A stretch of DNA of 64,000 nucleotides from Marisa cornuarietis (taxonomy: Eukaryota > Mollusca > Gastropoda > Architaenioglossa > Ampullariidae): positions 3,625,001 to 3,689,000 of the forward strand of contig SMMW01000056.1 of the NCBI GenBank assembly GCA_004794655.1, read 5' to 3'. The notes under the pieces were generated by a model that worked only from the letters and a program-made list of their open reading frames with translations, searched no databases and was not told where the DNA came from. Shown piece after piece: positions 39,101 to 51,100 of this stretch (position 1 is the first letter of the stretch; each line of letters opens with the position of its first letter). A program made the position numbers and the translations under genes.

Positions 39101-42100
39101 AAGTTGGTCCAATCGCATGCCTTGCGCTAGAGACCGTGAATTGCTGTCTTAAAGACCGGTAGTCTATGGAAACTCTACCAAGTTTTTAGGTAAATTGTCT
39201 GCAATGTTGGTGAGACGTCAGCAACAAGGAGAAGACAATAACGCGATAAACATGTATATGACTGTGATTGGCTGTCGTCACTCAGCCACATGGCCACTCA
39301 TCATGCGCTTGCCCGCTGTTGCAGCATAGTTTGAAAACTGCAGAGATATTTAACACAAGGGTATGACTCCCCCCCCCCAATATACCCGATTGAGGATGTT
39401 GTATGCATATCGACCCATGTGTGCTATGACATGCACTGCGCATGTGCAGGTCTGGCATCAGAGAGGACGGGACGAGGCTGTAGGGTATCGATTCTGTAAT
39501 TGTCTGGCGCGCGCGGCAATGAACAGTGGAGCCCAGACCCAACAAACTGATGGCAGGATCCAGACGGGTACATGACACATCCAAAGGCTCGGGGATGAGT
39601 TTGGTGGGTTTCCCCTTCGGTTCTAACCAATGTCGTTGTTATATTTTCAGTCGTTTCGTTATCGGTTGTAGTTGTTCATCAGTAAATGAGAACTAGTTTT
39701 AAATACATTTGTGTAAATAAGGAATAAACTGCTTCGAGGCTAGCGGCATTAGTAGCAGAGTATACCATTTATTGAATCTAGGCGTATATTTACGTTTATA
39801 CACGTACACGCACAAGAGGACACACATGAAAAAATATACGCGTACGTACACCTGCACACACACACACACACACATCACACATCTCACACATTCAATGCAG
39901 TTGCGTTCCGTTAAGTCTCGCCGTGTGCCTGTGGCTGTATTTGCTGAACTTCCTGTATTGCCAGGCTTTGTGTACTTCAGTAACATCTGTTTACCTGTCA
40001 GGGTGCTTGTGTCAGAGCTTTGTCGTGCGTGACTCTTTGTACTCGGGTGATATCTGAATCGAACCTCAGGTGTCGCCATCGTGACGAAGTGCTTTCAAAG
40101 TATTTTTTTCTTTTCATTTATACCTTTTGCACACGCAGTTTCACTCTGGTGCGAATACTGTGATGCTATTTGTCAAGTGGACTTGAAACGGTAACAAAAA
40201 GGTGCATGGAGCTAGATATGTGATGACAGTCTTGCCGTTACTGCCGACTCTAAACTTAAAGCTAATTTGTTCCTGTTGAGCATTTGGCCGAATTCTCTTA
40301 GCTGTTTCCATCTTTCCGAGTTTTTAAAGAGTCCTTCGCATAACGTTGAGGGATCTTATGGCCTTTCTAATTTATTTATTTATTTATCAGCAAGCTGTAA
40401 TTGTTCCCCCCGTTCATTCCCTCTTTACATCTACGCAAGTAATCACCTGCACATGAAATCACCTTCATTGCCCAGGTAGAGCAGTAGACACAACTGATCG
40501 CATCCCGCCAATCATCTTGACGTTCAGGCTTAGAAACTGTCTTACCTCATCTGGCATGTCGTGTAAAGTTGTCTTCTTTCACCTGTAATAAGCCGGGATG
40601 CATCTCTGATTTATAGCCTCGGAGGCAGACTTCCTGCAGCTCACAAGCGGAAACATTCATTCGTCTCTTGTTTCTTGGGTTTGCGCCCGAGAAACAGAAA
40701 CATCTGTATTCGCTTTATGTTGTGCTGCAGCTGCCAGGTGAAAACATCCATTCACCACTTGTTTGTATTGCAGCTGCCAAGTGGAAACATTTATTAACCA
40801 CCTGTTTGTGTTCTGCCAAATGGAAACATTCATTAACTATTTGTTTGTGTTGCAGCTGAGAAGGGAAACATTTGCTCACATCTTGTGAGCAACTGACAAG
40901 GGGAAACATTCATTGACCTTTTGTTGTTTGTGTTGCTGGTGACCAGGGGAAACATCCACTCACTCCTTGTTGTTTGTGTTGCAGCTGAGCGCAAGACGTC
41001 TCTCGGGCGAGACTGGCACCCCAACTGTCTCCGGTGCACCAAGTGCGGCCGAGTCCTCATACCAGGCCAGCATGCCGAGGTATTGTTTGACTTCTGGATA
41101 ATATCGTCAGCTGTTGACACTGTTATAATTGGTTTTTTTTCTTCAATTTCAGGACGCATTTCTCGATATATTTTGCGTTGTATAACCGTCATTCATCGTT
41201 GTCGTCGTCGTAAAAGCTTACGAGCGCATAAGGCTTCCCCTAGCGAAGCAGAATATGAAAACTTACTTTACACTTAATGCTACGGCTTTGAGGTATGGGG
41301 TTGGATGTTTGTCGAACTTTTTTTCTTCCCCTACCTTTTGTCAGTGTGAGTGAAATGTACGTGTCACGTGCGCCGTAGAGACGGCAATGAACTGCATGTA
41401 ACAGTAGAAGACAGGCCTGTGGCGGGTGGCGAATGCTCGCTGCAAGACGCAGAAATCCTTTGGCATAAGTCGAGAGACCAAGTACGGAAAGCACTAGTTA
41501 CCTGGGCTATTCCACAACTCACCTGGAGCGCGCTAGTTCATTTTTTTTTAACTGGAAGACTGCCACACAGTCATAGCCAAGTATACTCCAATATTGAACA
41601 AGGACCATCTCGTGCCAAGATTCGGAGGCTTAAAAACAGCAGCTGCTGTTGACACGTGAACTTCAGACTGCACGAGTATATGTATGTACGTACGCCTCCG
41701 CAATGACGTAGACACACACATGTATCATGCACATATAAATACATGTTGTTGCATACACTCAGTCGCTCACGCGGATGCAGGTATAAATGCATGCACATAC
41801 GTAATTAGGCACTCGAGAGCGCGCGCGCACACACACACACACACTTTGGTATGCACGTACACACATTCTTGCACTAAATGCCAAGTAAGAGGCATTTTGT
41901 TTTGGTCTGACGGTAAAATCTTGGTATCTGAACCTGCAGTACTGACGGAACATGACTTTCTCCCTCTTTCTTTCCCTACCTTCTTCTTTATGTCCTATTT
42001 TTCAGGGCATTCTTCGATTCGGCAACTCTTGTCTTTATTATTCACTTTATATCTGCAGGCAGATAAAATTCGGCATTCTTGTAGCCCGTTAGCATTAATA

Positions 42101-45100
42101 GCTTAAAAGTGATTCACACTTTGAATTTCTCATTTGATACATTTGTGGAGCAAGTTAATATGGAGAGAGTCGCACAGTCAGCAGGCACGCTTTGAAAAGA
42201 TTTACAAAATATAAACTATGTCGACGACGACTTCGATGATGATGGTGGTTGTGATTATGTCTATTAAACAGATAACAATAATTTTTAAACGGGTAACCCC
42301 ACTTGTCACATATACTGTGTCATGTGTGTCGTTCGGAGAATTTGGGTTTAAAACACACTCGCTCCTGTCACACAAACAGCGAGGACGGGGTGATGAAGCA
42401 CGCATTCCAGCTGCACGATACCAAGCATCGAAACTCAATTTTAAAGTTTTGTTTATTTCTAGATGATGTCCACCTACATGCATTTGTCATGGGGGTGTGC
42501 TAGGAGGCTTCTATGTTGTGCTTAATCAGATCTTATAAGAATACCCTGATACAAATCGTCTTGGCAAGACCTTAAGAGTCTAGCAAAAAAAAAAAAAAAG
42601 AAGACTTGATTCCTGACTTTGTTTGAAGAGAAGACCGTTCCAGACTTACTAAAATAACAGTTTTCGCCAAGAGCTATAGTAAACTTGAGGAACATCGGAT
42701 ACTTAAACCTTTCTGTGATTACATTAAAACGTTTTTAAAGGGTTACTGTTGCGTCTTTATAGTTTTTGCGGATACACCCAACACTTTGTTAGGACTATAA
42801 GCTGATAGTATAAAAGAGCTTCAGTGATAAGGGCGGGGTGATGTTTCCATAAACTTGTAACAGTCAAAAGCGGTTTTGTGTGTCTTGTACAAAGACCGCA
42901 AGGTGAACATCGACCTTCGGACTGCTGTGTGTCTTGTTTTTTTTCCTGGAACAATAAGGACAGTGTAGCTGATTTGAAACACAAATCTTGAACAAGGAGA
43001 CGCCTGTTCGTCGATTCATTGTATAAACATTCAAGATCTTTTATTTATTTATATTAACATTGAAAATACACACTGACAGCAAACACCTGGAAATTTAGCT
43101 CAAGCTACTTATAGAGATGCAAATGTAGCGGCTCATACAAAAATTCAGTGCGCCGTATGAGCCGCTACATTTGCATCTCGCGTGCATACATGCACTCAGG
43201 TTTCAAATACTGTAATTTGCAAGCACGCACACACGTGCAAACACATGTGTGCTTCTCAATTATTGTCGCACCCACACTCTCTTATCAATACCTCCCTCCT
43301 GACAGCGGGTGGCTGATCCTCTCATGCAGCCCTTACATTACAGGAGAAGCTACAAGTTGCGGACATGAGATTAAGACATCTGTCTTCTTGTTACTCCTGA
43401 ATATAAACATTATGCAGTTTGCACAGCATCGCCACCAGGAGTCGGGTAGAACAGACTAGCAGACGCTGCAGCAGCAACACATGATTGTCTGGGAGAACAC
43501 GTGCAGGTTTCTAAACGTTGTCAGAGCTGCTGCACTTCATACATTGTGCTAATGTTGAATCTAAACTCTAGTCACATTTCACATACAGCTGCGGCTTCTT
43601 GCACATCCACACCCAGAACAACTTGCATCCAAGCATCTGTTAGAAAATCACATTTGCTGTCACCGGTCGCGCTCGTCAGTCCATCGTGAGGTTTGTGGCC
43701 ACGTACTCTTGATTCCGTCGTCACGAAATATACACTAAACCAGTGAAGGTTCTTTTTTCAAAGCAAACTAAATAAAACTTTTAATACTATTTTTTCCCCT
43801 TTCTTCGATGCTAATACCTACCACAGAGTGCTTTGCCAAATGCTGGTGCGTATAAACATCAGCCAATCCTTGCGATCGACTGTAACATCCACCTTCAACT
43901 CCTCGGACAAACTGCTATGCTTGCAGAAAAAAGAAATATTCAGACTTTTTAGAAAGTGAACGTTAAAATAACAACCAAGATAACCATTTAGCCACCTTTG
44001 TGAGGAAAGAGGCTTTTTGTTTTGTTTTTGTTTTTATCTGTACGGGGTACACATCGATACCCTACAATGGCCTACATCAAACAGCATCGCCTAAACTACA
44101 CTGTGGTATCGGCATGGCCTTTCAGTTCTTTTAATATTCTAAATACTTAATATCTTTCTGAAGATGATAACTATTATCTCATGGCTTTGAACTTGTCATC
44201 TTGAATCATTTAGTTCGCTGTGCCTTGAGCAATGTACATCACATGGTGAGATCAAAGCAAGGATGGTGTGAAGAAAAGAGCATAGTGATCAATAATATGC
44301 ACGCGCACAACATGCATGCCAGTCCATGCGTAAACTGAACGGCGGGCTGACTACATGGCTGAGTATGCAGTCCACCAGTTGTAGCTCGCAGTCTGCTGCT
44401 GGTAAATTATAATCTAACATGGTTCCATTTGTTGGCAGCACAAAGGAAACCCGTACTGTCACACCCCATGCTACAAGGCACTTTTCGGCCCTCCGATTCT
44501 GGGATATGGCGCCAACCTGTCTTCGCCTGCCAACTTCGCTCGCAAGGATGGCCCCGTGGAGTTTGGATACGATAACGACAGTGAAGTGTACAAACGTGAG
44601 ATATTTAGCAACAGACGGATTGCAACCAATCACTTACAGAAACAGCGAAAGTCGGTCCCAGCCATACCAAACTATGAGTTTCCAGTCTCGGACAAGTCTG
44701 TGCACAGGTCGTGTCCTACATCACCGTCCAAAACAAACGACACAGTCACGTCGCCGAAGCTGTGAGTATCCTCAGGTTGCAGAGTGTCTGCCTGTGTGTG
44801 TGTTTGTCTGTCTGTCCATGTGTACAACGAGTTGCTACTTGGTCTATGACTATATCACTGCTAAGTGAAATCGCCCAGTAGTGTTATCGCTATTTACAGT
44901 GGTTTTGTGGGATTTACTACAGTCACGTTGCCTCTGAATGCTGGGGCTGTCACACCAGTAGAAGAGGGGGAGAGAATTTGGTGCTTTGCCTTGATTTATT
45001 AATCGCTTTATATTTCTTCTCGGTATTATTCAATGTTTGTGGTTCCTCGTTGATTCAGAGTTTCAGTGGACAAATGAGTAAGATATGGCTAGCTGTGACT

Positions 45101-48100
45101 GAAGGGAGCTTACTGCTTAGAGTTTATTGTGCATCATGAGCAGAGGTGGGCATGTGCGGAACCTCTGCACTATCAACCAATATTCGTTAGGGTTATGTAA
45201 AAGTAAAACATTTCTCACTTCTTATGGCGTCTTACTTTCTAGCATCATTTGATCTTCTTTCGCTCTACTCAGGTGATCACAGCGGCTACTGGCCAACGGC
45301 TGTTGGCAGTTTCCTTACAGTTTTGGATTTACCTTTATTTTTTAAAGTCATTGAAAGAATGTAGAGTCTGTTTCTTCCTTGTGCTTAACATTTTTATATG
45401 CTCGGTATTTGTGATTCATAAATTGGCCATTTTCCACGAACGATATCTAGTTCAAGGTAACGTTTTGTATACTTTAGTACATAACCCACAATATTGGCAA
45501 GGCCTGTCATTGCAGATTTGTTTTTAAAATTTGTATTCACAGTTTAACGAAAAAAGGCAAGAAGATCCGATGTATGTGGACTCTGAAGATGACCGGAAAT
45601 AAATCGTTGACAGGTTTTATTATTATTTTTTATTTATTTATTTATTTATTTATTTTTTTTTAGAGCAGTCGTTATCTTCTTTTCGTACTGCGTTAAAGTA
45701 TACGCCCAGCAGCTCTATCGTACCTTTCCGTCACCTGCATAATCGCGTCACCATGTGAATCAAAACTAAAGGCACGTGTAGACTATGAGAAATGTTATTA
45801 TTTACTGTAAATATTTAATTTTTCTCTTTTATACAATCGGTCCACGGAAGGTCGTGTTATGGTGCCGTGCCACTGAGCTGCAGTGACTAACGCTCATGTG
45901 AGAAAGTTCAGAAAAACCCAGCTGGTCGAGAGCTTTGCCGTGCGGCACGAAGGAGTCATTTCGGGGCTGAGTCAGACTCACATTTCTTTCCATTCCCTGA
46001 GCGATCGAACGCGTTGGTCTCAACGTCGATAACAGCCCGATCAGTCGACGTCTTGCGGACGACTAAGGCTACACGAGTGGCTTCCCTTCGCACGTTGTGT
46101 ACAATGGGTTGCGTCCCTTGCATTGATTTCGTGCCCTTCGATCACCAGATGGCAGTAGTTACCGGGGTGGCACTGGAGGTCAAATGTAAACCTGTGTGCA
46201 GCAAGGAGAGAGAGGTAAATACGGCACCAGCCATGAGTGGGTAAGTGCTTGTTTCCTACCTCATCTCTGACGTTCTTTCTCTTGAGTGCCGTGATCTCTC
46301 GGCGAGCTGTTTGTCAGGCGAGACTAGCACCTGCATGCATGGTGGTAGCTACTCAACTTTCATAAGCTCTCGATCATTTCTTAAGTCAAAGCCGTGTGCA
46401 GGTAAAATTTAAAAAAAAAAAAATGGGCACTGGTCGTGAGCTAGCGATGAGGCAAGAAAATGCTCAGTGGCCCTGAATTTGGTCAAAGTGACTGTCGAAC
46501 AACTTTCAATCAATTGCTGTCTCAAGGCCTGACAAACAGGGTGCACACCTTTCACAGGTTAGGAGGGGTGGGGTAGGGGGTAAGTGCTTGTTCGCTGCCA
46601 CTGTGCCTACTCCATGAAAAGGTCAACAAAACTTGGTTATAATAGGCCGCTTGAGCTTGCCGACATCTCCGAGTTTGCTAATAGTTAGGGGGGGGGGGGG
46701 CTAACCACGTCAGGTTTGTTACACTTTTTGTATCCCTGTTGTGTTTGGGAAGAGCGTACCTTATCTGTGAAGGCTTGAAACTAGCCAGATTAAGTTGCTA
46801 ATGGACGTAACTGGAGCGACTATCTCCTTATGTTAGCCTCGGGTCAGCTTGGAAACCTGACAACAAGCCTCGCTGTTGAGAAAAACATAGATACTTGTAC
46901 TTTGTACTGGTTTTCCACTTTTTGTGCGACATGTGCATCACAGAACATCACACGGTCGCAGTCAGGTCTGATTAAAATAGTATCAGCATTAATTAAACAT
47001 TAGATAAGTCCAGATACAATAGCCACCTGTATGCTTAGAGAATTAATACTGCAATACTGTTGAAGTAGAAGGTTTTATCTACAGTATTTTTCTGAGTTTT
47101 ATTTTAAGAAGTAAAGTTGTTAATTATGCTGTAGACAAATTCCTCCAAGTTGCTAGTTTTGGGTCTAACACTCTGGCCATAAGTTTATCTGTTTCTTTTA
47201 TTTATATGATGCCAGTTTAACACTCTTTATAACCCAAGGTAACATTGTCTCAAATCCTCAGGATTTAGTGCACTATATTTATTTTGAAGCTTACAGAAGT
47301 GGTTGTGGTTTGCAATTAATAAGTTAGGGGAAGTGTTTTTCATAAATGTACTTCCTAAAATTACACAATGCACCCCTTGATAACATTTTCCTGCTAACTC
47401 TTTTTATCTATCTAGCTGCATGACATGGTCTGCTAGTGTTTAACCTAATGCATTAGGTACATCAGTTACAACAGATTTTCACTGTTATGGAACAAAAGAT
47501 TTAAGCCACAAGTAAAGTTCGTCTGCATCATATTTTTGTTTTTTGCAGCTAAATGCCAAATGACATTGAAGAAGAATCCTTTAAGAACTAGAACATTTTT
47601 TTGTTTTCAACAATTTTTTAAATTTTCTTTTTCTATAAGACATGAATTTTGTAGTGGTACCTGTCTTTGTGTATGACCTGTTAATTTTTATGCCATGTGA
47701 ATAGGTTGTATGTTTATTGATAGGAAATAAACTATTTTGGTTGAATAGCAGCGGGGAAAGATAATAGCTGAACCCTTGGCTTGTTCGTTTGTTGAACTTG
47801 ACTGAAAAGTGATGGAACTCTTTTGAATTATTACAATAGAATTTAAATGTTTTCAAAGAAATTTACGTTATTAGTCTGGATTGATGTAATATACATTAGA
47901 AAGTAGTATGCAGAATTATTCATGCTTCACTTTTCACTTCGCTGATAATATCAGTGAGGAATGTTTGTTACTTGCAGCACTTAAATACTAAATATTTCCT
48001 GTTTAAAACATTCTCTCATTGTGTTTACATTTTCTGTCTTATTATTTAGTGTATTCTGTTTCTTTAGGGAACTTTGTAACTTCCTTACTGCCTTATCATC

Positions 48101-51100
48101 TAGGCTTTAGCTGGTGCTATTAAGAATGGATAAAAGATAATAGATGCTGATATGTGCATGCATGCCTGTATGTGAACTCAGTTGTGTGCATGCACATGTT
48201 CTTTCAAGTGAGTGACATACATGTATTCTGAAGACATAGATTCATGGACAATAATTTGAGTGGTAACACTATACTCATTTACTTCAAAAAAAAAAAAGGT
48301 ATGCCTAGCTGTTTATATTGATAACATAGGCCTTCCAACAATACTGTCCATGTTGTCTTGTAAAAAGTATAGAAAAGTTGAAATTCTTACATAATGTATT
48401 TGTCAACCAGGAAAAGGTCAGTTTCTGTTGAAATCATCCACAGTTTCTTAGTTAAGAATAGATGAAATACTTACATCATGTATTTGGCAGCCAGGAAGAG
48501 GTCAGTTTCTGTTGAAATCATCCACCATTTTTTAGTTAGCAACAGGTGAAATCTCCTAGACTGTGAAACATCTTACTAAGTTATCAATTGCCTTGTGACA
48601 TTTTGATTTTAGCCTGCATGTTGCCCACAGCAGATAGTTTAATATTTACAGGTCCATATCTTCAATGAAAAATGGGCTAGTAGTCAGATTGCATTGAGGA
48701 AGGGCATTGAGTGAGATGTCTAGAGTTAAGCTTATTGCTTGGGCGACTTTTATTGGCGTGTCGTGGCACAATCATTGCTCTGTAAGCTCTTGAAGTGCTT
48801 ATAAAATATGGCTCCCAAAGCTTGCTACAAATTGCCTTTGTTTTTTTTTTTTTGGTTCTCCAGTGATCAGGTTTTCTGTAATGAGCATAATAGATTTGCT
48901 TTACTGTGGCATTTAAGATAGATTTGACTAGCTTTACATCAAAAAGTAACAAAATAGGACAAGAAATAAATACCTGCATTCTTTGGACAGAGAGAAGTAA
49001 GGTCCCAGCTATGATACAACTTGAACTACTAATACAAGCATAACATTTACAAGCTTATTTTCCTTCTAAAGTACTTGTTGTGCTTAACCAATGTGTAATT
49101 TCTGTTCATACATAATGGTCCAGTTAGTTTTAAAATAGTTTAATCTTGCAGGCAGACCTTGGGCCTGTGGATTCTGAAGTTTTAAGCGGGAATCCCAGAC
49201 ACTTAATCCCCAGACACTTAATCCTCAAAATGAAATTTCAAATAAAAAAATTATGAAGTGAATGAAAAATTTAATTCAAATTCAAATAATACTTAACTTC
49301 AACATTTATAACATCCCAGTCTTACGAGAGTTACCCAGAGTTACCACGCGACACATTTCTCTTACGGTTATAATATTTATAGTTCACAAAATAGCAGTTT
49401 TGAGTGTTGTCGCGATTTGGGGATTAAGTGTCCGGGGATTAAGTGTCCGGTCACCTTAAGCAGCATTATACTATCATCAGATTTTCCTTAGAACTGCTAG
49501 ATAATTGAAAATAGTCAAATAATGTGCCTGTTTATTATTTTCCTTTATTAACCTATCATTCGGTTGGCTTTTTTAATTAAAAAACAATTACACAATCTTA
49601 CATAACCTTCATCACATTGATGGACAGATCCATGAAGTTTTTGCTCGACAGCTGGCATAATTTGTGTTTATGACAGGGGCAGAGGAGGGTTCCACCATCT
49701 GCTCTGGAAGCCTGTCTAAAAAATTTTTTTTAATAAATTTCAGATTTGTTAGTCTTAATTGGCAAACATCCTTAAGCACATTGCACAGACTGGGAAGCCA
49801 GAGTGTTGTTAAAGTACAGTTTATACTCACTCCACTTTATCCAGTTATCCAGATTTTATATGCTAAGAAGGATTTTATAGATTTTACACAAAGCCCTAGC
49901 AATAAATGTATTTGTGGGTATTTTTGATAAAATCTGAAAAAGTTCACATGCGAGAGAAATAGTTTCACATGAGCTGTAATGATGAATTGTTTCCTAGATA
50001 GAAAAAAAATTAATTCCTTCTGATTTAATAAATTGGAATAAAATCATAAATACATCTGGAGTCAGTTATGTCAGATTTGATCAGCCATACCTCAGACACT
50101 GTTTCTGAAGTGAAATGAATTGTGTGAAACAAATATAGGAAGCTTTAGGCCACAAGATTTTGTTGTTTGCTTCCTGTGATACTTGTGTTTGTAGATGCCT
50201 ATTAGTGACCTTGTACTCCACAAAGTTTCCCACATCCCTAATGTTATCTGACAATAGTTCAAAAATGATGTAAGGTTTGTGAGGTGGATTTTAAGCCCTT
50301 TACAGACATTATGTGCAGGTCTCATACACTTACCTCAAGTGCTACACAAAACTGCTGTTAAGTGTAACATCTTGAAAAGGTCATTCAGTCCATATGTGAG
50401 GTTTTACTCTTCCACACAGTCCCATACACTTATAGGCAGAAATATTCTAGTAGCAAGGCATTCACTCGAGGTTTCCTACTGTTATTTTTTTCAAAAAGAT
50501 ATTAACCTCTGTCATGTATATGTAACATATGTGTTATATTATTTGTGCAATGTTTAAACCTTTCTTCACAAAATTTGATTGCGTTAAAGGTAGTGGGAAA
50601 CTCTAAGTAAAGAAGAGTTTTGTTTAAACTTAGGTGATGCATTTCAGTGTATATATATATATAGACATACTGTGCTCAGTAAAAACTGTTTGTAGTTGTG
50701 AAATAGTAAGAACAGATCAACATCAGTATGTCTTGGAAACTTCCACAGCACAGAAAGTCGAGCTAGAGTGAAACAGAAATATTTAGATGAGTTTTTAGTT
50801 TTACATTAGCATAGTATAGATTGCATGCATTGGCATAATGTTTATTCCTTTTTTGAACTGTAACCAAGTTTATTTTGGCATATTACTGTGATTTCTGGTC
50901 ATTTGACCAGGACTGCCCAGTACTGAACAGTCTGTGACTTTGGCCAAAGATGTTTGTAGGCAGATACACCTGTTGGCATGTAGCCTGGAAGCATATGCAC
51001 ATAGACACAACTAATTAATAAGCATGGCCTACAAGACGCAGGGAACACATTACTACAGGATATTACACATCCTGAAGAAGGAAGTCGACAGCAGTGACAC

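Larger units (their letters stand above)
22135..40984 (+). other. Rassf intron 1 (18.9 kb)
   Basis: This large first intron splits the LIM domain between its first CxxC and the rest. It holds SINE and LINE fragments, minisatellites, a CACGTG cluster and a CpG-rich block at 36880-37560, each listed separately. Unassigned stretches show only chance-sized frames. The two longest are 24649-25119 (156 codons) and 31097-31663 (188 codons), neither with a recognisable domain. Confidence 0.75.

Noticed and set aside
45546..45602. Mini-exon encoding [19 protein letters not shown] and a stop
   Set aside because: It looks protein-like and follows a CAG, but its phase does not fit exon 3. The frame is only 19 codons and its stop overlaps an AATAAA. 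Chance is the simplest explanation.
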